A stretch of DNA of 18,279 bases. Origin: Zopfochytrium polystomum. Its lineage: Eukaryota; Chytridiomycota; Chytridiomycetes; Chytridiales; Chytridiaceae. The position numbers and the translations under genes were made by a program. Below are positions 1-9,000 of this stretch, in pieces. The notes beneath the pieces were generated by a model. It did not search any database. It had not been told where the DNA came from and saw only the letters and a program-made list of their open reading frames with translations. Numbering within the stretch: position 1 is the stretch's first letter; every line of letters starts with the position of its first letter. The stretch covers positions 1 to 18,279 of the forward strand of contig JAIVFJ010000626.1 in the NCBI GenBank assembly GCA_025765615.1. The letters run 5' to 3'.

Positions 1-7
1 CGCTTAC

Positions 8-782
8 GGTGATTATGCCGCAAACGCCGACGGGCTGCTTCATCACGAGCAGCCGTTTGTTTTGCGCCGGTGTTGGAATGATATCGCCGTACTGTGTGGA
101 GCAAGAGAAGATGGGATCGATGCCCTTGAGACGATGTTGCGGGCCTATAAGAAACGCGAAAGAACTCATTGCGTACTAACCGCGCGAGGTCCCTCCTCCG
201 AGAACCAGAGCATGTATCCAGCCGAGTACGCGATTTCGCCCTCGGCCTCACCGATGGGCTTGCCGGACTCGCCCGTGACGATCTGCGCGAGATGCGTCTT
301 GTTCGCCATGACGAGGTCGTGCCATCGGCGAAGGACCACGGAGCGTTCCTGTCGGTGGGTTGATTCATCAGCATCCAAGAGAACCGCCCGTGGTGAGTGG
401 TGGACGCCCGCCGATGCATTCCTCTGCTCACCCTCGCGGTCGTCTTCTTCCACTTTGCAAAGGCGTCCGAGGCGTGCTGGATTGCGGCGCGGGTGTCTGC
501 GGCGTCGCAGTCGGGCACGGTGGCGAGCACGTCCCCAGTCGCCGGGTCGGCGACGTCAAAGGCGGCGGCAGGGCCAGCGGCGGCTGTGACCCATTTTCCG
601 TTGACGTAGGCACGGTCCCGCAGCAGGGGGTTCTTTGACAGCGGGTGGGCGTGGTGCGAGCGAGGTGAGGAGGAGAAGGAGGAGTGCACGACGGTGAGGT
701 TGAGGGTGCGCGAGCGGACGGCGGCGGCGGCGGCCGGCTGCCGTGTGAGGGCGCCGACGGCGGACGGGAGGCGAGATCGCAT
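8..782 (-). CDS. Succinate-semialdehyde dehydrogenase, mitochondrial (5' part, 3 exons)
   Basis: This enzyme oxidises succinate semialdehyde to succinate with NAD(P)+, the last step of the GABA shunt. The ATG at 782 opens exon 1 (782-432, 117 codons). Residues 1 to about 50 are rich in Arg, Ala and Ser and nearly free of acids, like a mitochondrial presequence. The family N-terminus follows ([34 protein letters not shown]). Exon 2 (348-181, 56 codons) reads [12 protein letters not shown] and then the SSADH-type [20 protein letters not shown]. Exon 3 (91-8, 28 codons) reads [20 protein letters not shown] and VGVCGIIT. The introns (431-349 and 180-92) are GT-AG, phase 0, and 83 and 89 bases long. 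A third donor, GTAAGCG, at 7-1 cuts the gene just before the expected PWNFP. The catalytic Glu and Cys lie outside the window. No frame breaks were found here. Another aldehyde dehydrogenase subfamily is possible but less likely. Confidence 0.88.
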
Positions 783-860
783 TATTGGGGATGGCACCGG
801 AAAGAGGGTCTGTTTGTGTCTCCCTCGCTAAGAAGACGCAGACAGACAGAGAGACGGAGG

Positions 861-874
861 GTCGAGAGAGCGAG

Positions 875-924
<50 letters not shown>

Positions 925-1105
925 CAGAGAAGAGAGAGACAGAGAGAAGAGAGATATATAGAGACAGATAGATAGATAGAGACGATAGAGAGAGAGAAGA
1001 TAGAGATAGAAAAGGATTAGATAAGAGTGATGAAGAACATATAGAGATAGAGACTAGAGAGAGAGAAGAGACAGACAGAGATAGAGAGCAAGACAAGATA
1101 TATAG
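861..1105. repeat. Degenerate GA/GATA microsatellite
   Basis: Purine-rich simple repeat, mostly GA dinucleotides with GATA and GACA interruptions. It is densest at 870-930. It lies 80 to 320 bases upstream of the SSADH ATG, so in the transcribed direction it appears as a CT-rich tract. Confidence 0.9.
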
Positions 1106-1441
1106 ATCTGATCTTGCTCGGCGCAAACTTCAGGCTCGGCGGTCAGAATGACTGGCTGGTAAACATTTAATTAGATGTGATCTCCGCTCGCTCTCACACT
1201 CCGCAGACAGGTCGGACGGACAGATGATGGGTGGACGGATGGGCGGACCGATCATTCGAGGATGGTTGGATGCATTCGCCGCAAAAAAGGGGGGACGAAA
1301 GAAACGAAGAGGCCGGGCGCGAAGCATATTTGCCTCTCCGCCGTTTTGGCTGTTTTATTTTGGTTCCGTCAAACGGCTTGTAGCTTGCGATGCATGTCAC
1401 CAGCGTGAGGGTGAGGAAGAGTCAAAAGAAGAAAGGGAAAC

Positions 1442-1442
1442 A

Positions 1443-1466
<24 letters not shown>
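1442..1466. repeat. A25 homopolymer
   Basis: Uninterrupted run of 25 A on the plus strand, about 80 bases beyond the aminotransferase stop codon, so it is a T run in that gene's sense. It may be a simple tract or the tail of an old retroposed sequence. No clear flanking duplication was seen. Confidence 0.9.
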
Positions 1467-1477
<11 letters not shown>

Positions 1478-1543
1478 CGTCGTACGTTAATTACAACATC
1501 CACACCAACGAAGACCTTTCAGCCAAACGAGCCAAAACTTCCA

Positions 1544-3107
1544 CTACAGCTTCAACTCCTTTGCCATTTCGGCAACCACCCTCAGCAAACGCCGCGACCG
1601 CAAAGTCCACCTCCTTCTTGCCAATGATGAGCGGCGGGCACCAGGCGGATGGTGTTGTCGCCGGGACGTGATGACGAGCACGCCGCGGTGCCGCGCGAGC
1701 TCGACAAAGCGCGCGGGCTTGCCTCTGGCGCGAGCTTGAGCGCCAGCATCAAACCCAGGCCGCGCGAAAACTTGACGACCTTGCCGTCGACGACGCGCGC
1801 GTCCAGCTGCTCCTTAAAGTACTTGCCCGTGTCAGCGACTGTGCGTAAGGAACTCTGGCTTGTTGAGCTTGTCGAGCACCCACGTTGGCCACGCTGGCCG
1901 CGAGCGGGTTTGAAGCCGAACGTGTTGCCGTGGGTCGCCTGGCCGCAGCAGCGACGCGACCTCCCCCGACGTGATGATGGCGCCAATCGGGTAGCCGTTG
2001 GCGAGCGGCTTGGCGAACGTGATGATATCGGGCGAGATGCCAGAGTGCTGGTGCGAAAAGAACTTGCCCGGTGCGACCCGCCGCCGGCCTGTTTTGGATT
2101 TGGTTAGTAAAGATAGGAAACGCGAGGCGCTTGTTGCATAATGAGATCGCTCCAACACACCTGGACTTCGTCCACAATCAGCACCGCGCCGACTTCGTCG
2201 CAGCGCTGTCGCACGGCCTGCATAAACTCGTTGGTCGCGGGAATGATGCCGCTCTCCCTTGCACGGCTCGATGATCACGGCGGCGGTCGTGACGGTGATC
2301 GAGTCCTTGAGGGCGGCGACGTTGTTGAACGCGTAGGTGTATCCGGGGACGAGCGGCGTGAACGGGACCTGGTAGATGGGGTTGGGCGACGCCGACAGGG
2401 TTCCGTACGTGCGGCCGTGGAAGCCGTCGGTGAATGCGACGATACCAAACTTGTCCTCGGCTCGCAGCCGAAACGCTTCGCGACGGTGCTTCGCGTGCTT
2501 GCGGGCAAACTTGATGGCGCCCTCGTTCGCCTCCGAACCGGAGTTGCCGAAAAACACCTTTGCGCGTATTTTTGAAACTTTTCGTTCTCGGGGACCAGGT
2601 TGACGAGCTTGGTGGCGAGCGGGCCGGCGTGCAGGTTCTTGTAGTACTGCGAGATGTGGATCAGCTTTGGCGCCTGCTCCTTGATGGCGGCCACGACGTC
2701 GGGGTCGTTGTGCCCGAGCGCGTTGACGGCGATGCCCGCCGTCATGTCGAGGAACTCGCGGTCGGCTGTGTTCGTACAGGTACGCGCCCTGCCCGCGCAC
2801 AAAGAAGAACTGCGGCTGCGAGTACATTTGGATGATGTGCCGGTCGCCGTCCATGTTCGCGGCGAGGACGGGGTCGTCGGCGGGCGAGGGGTCCGGGTGC
2901 GTGACGGCGCGGGACGGTGCTGCGCCCGAGAAGGCGCGGGCAGGGGAGCGCGATGATCCCGCGCCCCACGCCGCCGTTGCTGGCCGCAGCTGCTGCTGGC
3001 GCTTCTGCTGCTACGGCGTGCACGCGAGAGACGAGGGAGGCGGAGGAAAAAGGGCAAGGCGGCGCCTGCTGATGAGGCGTGAGGGCAAGGCGTTGCGGGT
3101 GGAGCAA
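1544..3107 (-). CDS. ARG8: Acetylornithine aminotransferase, mitochondrial (frame broken by about 13 indels)
   Basis: This PLP enzyme moves an amino group from glutamate to N-acetylglutamate semialdehyde in arginine synthesis. The ATG at 3107 opens a basic, Ala/Ser-rich leader (MLHPQRLALTPHQQAPP). Conserved segments follow in order: MYSQPQFFFVRGQGAYLY, REFLDMTAGIAVNALGH, KVFFGNSGSEANEGAIKF, FHGRTYGTLSASPNPIYQ, TAAVIIEP, VLIVDEVQ (PLP-binding Asp), and ITFAKPLANGYPIGA, which holds the Schiff-base Lys. The C-terminus is FAEVVAEMAKELKL, ending in TAG at 1546-1544. One GT-AG intron, 2160-2089, falls right after DEVQ. Frame breaks of one base lie near 2940, 2770, 2570, 2252, 2065 (two), 1931, 1911, 1882, 1842, 1722, 1661, 1633 and 1577. 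Most are one extra base in or next to a short run of the same base. The translation between breaks is well conserved, so consensus errors are likelier than decay. Ornithine aminotransferase is a less likely alternative. Confidence 0.82.
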
Positions 3108-3194
3108 TGCCTGGATGATGGTGGTGGTGGGTGGTTGGTGGCCGGTGCGGCGAAGTTGGGAAGAATGTGAAATATTGGTTGTGAAGTGGCCTCT

Positions 3195-3200
3195 TTATAC
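3195..3200 (-). promoter_or_regulatory. TATA-like element upstream of the aminotransferase gene
   Basis: TATAAA on the minus strand, about 90 bases upstream of the ATG at 3107. The position suits a core promoter with a short leader. This is a sequence match only, and the motif is easily found by chance. Confidence 0.3.
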
Positions 3201-3333
3201 ATTCGTTTGTGTTTGGGGGTGAGCTCGGTCAAGGCCAGATCTGGTCTGGCAACCTTTCGTTCGTTCTGTCAGAACGTTTCTTTCGTTTGTTGTTATTTTT
3301 TTTTTTAGTTTCCGTTCTCGTTGTCTCCTTTTC

Positions 3334-3450
3334 ACTTCTCTCTCTCTCTCTTTCTCACTCTTGCTGATCTCTCTCTCTCTCTCTCTCCTCCTCTCTCTCT
3401 TCTCTCTCTCTCTCCCCTCTCTCTCTCGTCTCTCTCTCTCTCTCTCTGAT
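3334..3450. repeat. CT-rich microsatellite
   Basis: Interrupted CT/TC dinucleotide tract on the plus strand, about 230 bases upstream of the aminotransferase ATG. Open frames through it give only Arg/Glu or Ser/Leu runs. Confidence 0.9.
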
Positions 3451-3573
3451 CAGTGAGGGTGAGAAACAACAGAGAGAGGGAACTGATGCCATATCGCAAA
3501 CTGTCACGAACACAAGTATTCACACGCGACGAGATTAGGGGCTTTTCCCACGTCTGTCGTTTCCTGTCTCCCG

Positions 3574-3578
3574 TCTCC

Positions 3579-3616
<38 letters not shown>
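3574..3616. repeat. CT microsatellite
   Basis: Nearly pure TC dinucleotide run of about 40 bases, lying between the first CT tract and the ACAG array. Confidence 0.92.
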
Positions 3617-3619
<3 letters not shown>

Positions 3620-3691
3620 CTCCGACGCTCAAAGTTCTCTCCGGTGTTTGGACGGGGGCGCGCTCGCGCGGTCCGTTGGCTGCATGGACGG

Positions 3692-3726
3692 CACAGACAG
3701 CAAGATAGACAGACAGACAGACAGAC

Positions 3727-3765
<39 letters not shown>

Positions 3766-3783
3766 CAGACAAGACAGACAGAG
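3692..3783. repeat. ACAG tetranucleotide array
   Basis: Array of ACAG units with a few one-base slips (GACGACAG, CAAGACAG). It encodes only Asp-Arg-Gln or Cys-Leu-Ser runs in open frames, so it is not treated as coding. Confidence 0.92.
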
Positions 3784-4033
3784 GGCATTTCTCTTCCTTT
3801 TGCATTCAGATTGGGGCCTCCTGGTTACCTGACTTGTGCAAGTACCCAGGCACGCTGGCCGCGACCACCACCTCAATTGATTGTGTCGGCACAGGAAGCT
3901 GGCCTCCATTTCTTCTCCGCTACACTGGATTGCCTCACTGTGCAGACAGGCCAGGCACGCAGGATTGGACCCTCGGTTTTCGGCGCGCTGCATGCATAAG
4001 ATGATCACCAGGCAACGAACGAGGATCCGAAGG

Positions 4034-4061
<28 letters not shown>
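4034..4061. repeat. A28 homopolymer
   Basis: Run of 28 A on the plus strand. AGGCAACGAAC at 4010-4020 and AGGCAACAAAC at 4061-4071 flank it and match at 10 of 11 bases. This hints at a tiny retroposed tail or local slippage. The unit between them is only about a dozen bases plus the A run. Confidence 0.85.
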
Positions 4062-4065
<4 letters not shown>

Positions 4066-5930
4066 ACAAACCAACCTCGACTTCTTCCACGGGCAGAATC
4101 GCATCCAGCCAGCGGCCTTGTGGGACTGGAGATTTTAGAAACCATTCCAACAAAAGCGTGAAATATCGCACGACTGAACCACCTTAGCCGGCAACCGCAT
4201 TACCCGCGCAGCAGTTGTGGGCGCGACTCCCGGAGGCCCGAGATGCGGACACTGGGACATCGCCAGGCAGGATCACAGTGGATGCAAGCTGCGATGCACG
4301 AGATGGACCCCAACGAACTTCCGTAATCATCACCTTTTTTCGCTGTGGACGACCACGCCGTTCAGCGAGCCGACCTCGACATTGTGATGGAAAGCCAACG
4401 ACAAACTGTGCCAAGGATACTGGAGGGCAGCACCAAGCCGCGTTTGATCTCGAAATACCCATTTTCAGCGTATAAGAACTTGGGCAGTATTCACAAATAA
4501 GCCTCAGCAAGCATGTTCTGCGAAGTCCCGGCGGAATCCAGGCTCTTTTGGGGAGCGGGCCACGGAATTGAGCAGGGCAGGCCTATTTGCAGTATAGGAA
4601 ACCCGCGACGCGTCTGCCACGACGCGAAGATTTGTGTTATATATTAGGTTTGTCAGCAGTATTTCCAGGGACGGAGTAAAGGGCGGACGAAAGTTCACGC
4701 CAACGAGTACTGACGGAGTCCGCACGTGCAACGCTACTTAGTGAGGACGCACAGTGTTGGGCTTGCTCTCCGGTGTCGTGCTGAGCTTCTAAGTGAGGTG
4801 TGCACGGCACTGGGCTAAAGAGCAAGGAGCCGCGTACTCCGCTACCCCCCTACATTCCTATTTTATTTTTTTTTCGTTCGGTTGGTTCTGCCGCACGCCC
4901 CGCCTTTACTCACTGTAAAAGAGATAATCTTACACATTCACTGCCCTCGACCCTTCACTTTGACTGTTGTTCCGTGAAGGGCATTCCAAGCAATCACGGA
5001 AGCCCCGTGGACAGAACTCAAACGATAGCCGCCACAGCACCACCCGCGTCCAACACCGACAAACGCCTCGTCGCCATCTCGCAGCCCTCAGACGGCTCCT
5101 CCCCCCCTTGTGGTCTGTGGCGCGGCCTATCGAGAGGTTTTTTTTCGGTAGCGGCGGCGGGCGAGACGCTCACGCGTGAGGCGCTTATGGATCGACTGGC
5201 TCGAGCGAGCTGAGGTTTCGTCGCCTTTGCCAGACACACAATCAGCGGCGGCACCCTTGAAAAAGCTTTGACAACGGCGATGTGATTAAGACGAGAGAGG
5301 AAGGCGGTCCCCTCCACCAAGACGAAATCTGAGGTTCTTCCCACCAGACTTTTTGCAACTCGATTGAAGGAGAAGAAGCTGTTCTAGCAACCCGCAAATC
5401 TTTTTCCCAAGCCGTCACAACAAGCCGGAGAATCGCATACGGTGAGTTGTTGGGAAGCGCCGGGCTTGTTCCGGCGGTGTGCAGCGACGGTCGAACGGGC
5501 GGGACGCACTGGAGGTTCTTCGGGTCTGCTATTTAGTGCCGTGCTTGATCGGAGACTGTCATCATTCGGCACATTTCAATGGTGGCTGCAGGCGCATCGA
5601 AGGAGCCACACTTCGGTGGCCAAAATTTCTTTTTTGAGAATGCGACGTTCACACAAAGCCAGGCAAAGTTTTACGAGAGAAAGAGGGGGAGGAAGAGACA
5701 GAGAAAGAAAGAGAGAGTACAGAGAAAGAGAGGAGAGCGAGAGAGAGTAGCGCATGTTCATCTCAAATCAATCCGAAAAAAAAAAATTCAAGCAAATTAA
5801 CAAAATCAAAAGCAAACAGGACTTAAACAAAAGCAGAGAGTTGGTGGAAGGAAAAGGGAACGAAGGAAGGGTGCGAATTTATAGGGTAACGATATCGCAT
5901 TGTCCGCTGGTGAGTTGAAGAGGGCTGTTC

Positions 5931-5978
5931 GCCAAAACAAACGAGTGGCAACAAGCCAAAACAAACTAGTGGCAACAG
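5931..5978. repeat. 24-bp tandem duplication beyond the RhoGAP stop
   Basis: Two adjacent 24-base units (5931-5954 and 5955-5978), each starting GCCAAAACAAAC, differ at two positions. They lie 50 to 100 bases past the RhoGAP stop codon, in the likely 3' untranslated region. Confidence 0.85.
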
Positions 5979-6031
5979 AGAAGAGGACTGTCCCTTTGAG
6001 TTTACTCTTCCATTCTGCTTTCTGGCATATT

Positions 6032-9000
6032 CTAGTTGGTACCCTCAGTCGGTTTTGAATGGACTTGGAATGCAAGAGTCGCAGAAGTGGACGACGGCGA
6101 CGACGAGAGTATTGACGAGAGCGGAACCGTTGATATAGCGGCTGGTGCAGCATTCCGGCTGTCCGTTACGGTCCAAGGATCGCTTTCGTTAGGTTGCGTC
6201 AAGTCGAGTGACGCCTTTTCCAAAATCTTGGTGCCGGACGCCGACGCTCGCCCCGACGTCGAAGACGGAGACGACGTCGCGTCGTCGTCGTCCAGCATAC
6301 TAGCGACGCCACCGCCGGCATCTGGCGTGAGGGACATGACCTGCGCGCGCCGGCGGTCGGACCGTAGGTCGCGGCGCCGACGGTCGACAGAAGTTAATGA
6401 TGAGTCTGACCAGCTGGTCCGGACCGATCGCTGTCTGGGTCCGTCCTGGAGCAGTCCCGACCTCGCCGATTCCTCCCCTCCAGGCGAGACAATCCTCAGG
6501 TCTAACAGCGTGAATCGGGCAGAAAAATCTGCCATGGATTCCATCGGTGCCGCAGTGCTGTCAATCGACACCTTTCGCAGTCGCTCTTGGTCTGACGGCG
6601 TCGGCTCAGATCCAGCAGTGGTGTTTGAATCTTCTGGTGCCGCCGATACTGTCACCTCTTCGTATTCGACAGGCCCGAATATCCAGTCTGCGTACTCAAT
6701 GCAAAGCTCGACGAGGGAGACCTGCAGTGGCATGTCTTGAAGAACTTTTTGAACCGAGTCCAACGCCTGAGGTGGGCGGAGAAGATTCGGAGCAAAAACA
6801 ATGCTAAGATTTCTGACTGACATGCGATTCTCCACTTCTCGCTCAGAAACTCGTTTCAAGTGATCGCATATGAATTTCAAGGTAATAAAACTGGAGCGAG
6901 GCAACGCATGTATCGCATCCTGCACCGCAATCATCTTTTGACGCCATTCGGGTGCCGCTGCAATGTCAATGCCATCTTTTTAGAATCGCGAAAGGCAAGT
7001 GTTATAAACTTACCGACTGCCTTCATGAACGTATCGTACTTTTCGAAAGTACAGAGTGGTTCAATGCTCCTCAGGTAGCTCTTTACGACTCCTGTCACCA
7101 CGTGGACATCATTGTCGTAAAGGTCTGCATAGTCTTCTCGTCGAATCGGATCCTTTTTTTTGTATCGCTATAATTATTTGTTGTGAGGAAACGAGACGGG
7201 AACTGCTGTAATTCATTTGTCATACCTCTTCCTGATCAAATGCTCGTCCGTGTGATTTCGCGCGCGCTGTTCGTGTCCCTTTATTCTTCGCCGAGGCCCT
7301 TTCAGCATTCGCCATATTACTTGCTGGGTTGAATCGGTCTTTGGTCGGAAGGATAGGTGAATCACGCACAAGGGAGGAGCTCGATGGGGGGCAGCAGGTG
7401 AACACGCGTCGGATCTGACAGCAGCATGCGTTTAGTTTCTCTTGGGCCACAGCACTTCCGGGTATTCGGTACAACCCTTCAGTTCCCAGACCTGGTTGTG
7501 CAAATGAGGAAGATTGCGCATGGTTGTTAAATCAGTGTTCGAAATTAACACCATTTGGCGCGTTAACAGGCATGAATTCCTTACCGATGGCTTCGATCAA
7601 CTCAACACATTTCCTCAGCAAAAGAGGCACCCTCTTCTCCGTCTTCTTTCTGACGATGTTGCCTGCGAATTCAAGCTGCTGCTGTTACTAGGGACCGCTT
7701 GCTAAAGGGGTGGGGTGGTCGCGAGAAATCTGACCGCGCGACTGCTTCGGGCTGAATGATCCAGTTTTCCGAGATCCTACTGTCGCGGACCTATTCATCA
7801 CAACTCCTCCGAGCTGCTTTCGCGAAGAGGAGACGACGGGAAGCGCCCTGCAAGAACAGTACGACCAGTTGTCGACCGCGGGCTTTCCTTGCTTACCGTG
7901 AGCAGTCTTTGACATTGCCAAGGGAGGGTGTTGGCTTGGACCCCTTCCTGGGTGTGTTGGCGAGCTCGCGTTCTCGCTGCCCGTCTGTCGTTGATTCCGG
8001 CTCCGAAGGCCGTTAAAAGTTTTGACGAAGTGGCGCTGTCCACGATGCTGACTGTGTTGGAGCTGTAGCTGCAGTGGATGTTTCGGACTTGTGCGTTTCT
8101 GTCACTGAAGCAACTGGCTGCACCATGTAGATCCAGTTAAGGTGGTCGACCTACCCTCCTTGCTTTTGCTACGAGCCGCTGTCGTCGAAATGTCGGTCTG
8201 GTCACCTGCCGTGAAGTTCGAAACTTCTGCCGGGGCTGGGAGGCGGTCGCGACTTTTGCGAGAGAACTCCGCGTGATCGAGATTAAATGAAAGGTTCTGA
8301 CGGCCCTGAACTGACCCCACTGCTGGGTGTTGTTTGTGAGATGTCCATCGGTCGAGCCGAAGAGGGGCGGAGGGTTCTCCAACTGCAAATGGACTCGTGG
8401 TCATGGGCTGATGCGGTGGGGTTGGCAAAGGTGGCACCGGCGATTCGCGACGATAATCAAAGGACGACACTTTCATAACACTTGTTTTCCTCTGTCGAGA
8501 GAAAAAATCGCGAGATGGATGGCTTGGAGGAAAGTCCTGTCCCGCTGACATTGCCACTGGACTTTCGGACCTTTTCGCGTGCTCCAACGCGGCGGACGAG
8601 GCTGAATTTGCGGACTGGGATTTCCGGATGTCCGGAAACTTTGGAGCCGTTAAATTTGTTGGTCGGCGAGCAGATCCTATTGAGCCTCGCGATGAATCTC
8701 GCGAGGAAATTATCAAAGGTGGTGATCCATTTGCTGCATTTACGGCAGAGATCCATTCACCGCACTCGAACCGTTTTCGAAGCGGGAGTCGGCCGACCGA
8801 TATACCGAACCAACAGATGATACTGTCATCTCCGTTCGCGGTTATGTGAGATTCCCAGGTCAACTCGTCAAATAAGTCCAAGAGAATTGCATCGTCTGCC
8901 AGGGAAAGCTTCATTATGTGTGTTGTCGCCGAGGAAAATGGACTGATTTCTCGACGGAGCCATTTCGAGGGAAGCACCGCGGAGATCGACGTAATGTGAA

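Larger units (their letters stand above)
783..1543. other. Intergenic DNA between the SSADH and aminotransferase genes
   Basis: No gene was recognised. The half next to the SSADH start is a degenerate GA/GATA microsatellite. The other half is mixed sequence that contains an A25 run. It should hold the SSADH promoter and the aminotransferase 3' end. Open frames across the repeat encode only Arg/Glu or Ser/Leu runs. Confidence 0.6.
3108..6031. other. Long repeat-rich intergenic region
   Basis: About 2.9 kb with no protein family recognised on either strand. It holds two CT tracts, an ACAG array, an A28 run, a GA-rich stretch (about 5675-5750) and a 24-bp tandem duplication near the RhoGAP stop. 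The stretch 4100-5670 is ordinary mixed sequence. An open frame at 4800-5213 (plus) has some GC-rich third positions between about 5015 and 5213, but it lacks an early ATG and resembles no family I know. A short or fast-evolving gene there cannot be ruled out. Confidence 0.5.

Noticed and set aside
62..638. Plus-strand open frames over the left edge
   Set aside because: They are antisense to the SSADH exons, whose minus-strand frame and intron phases match the family exactly.
684..1126. Open frames through the GA repeat on both strands
   Set aside because: They encode only Arg/Glu or Ser/Leu runs, as expected from a dinucleotide repeat.
3504..4104. Minus-strand frames rich in Cys-Leu-Ser and Phe
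   Set aside because: They are translations of the ACAG, CT and A28 repeats, not protein.
4800..5344. Overlapping open frames on both strands as a possible gene
   Set aside because: The starts are GTG or late ATG, no family is recognised, and no splice structure supports them. They are kept only as a note on the intergenic region.
5442..5800. Plus-strand frames before the RhoGAP 3' end
   Set aside because: The composition is random and runs into a GA repeat; no domain is visible.
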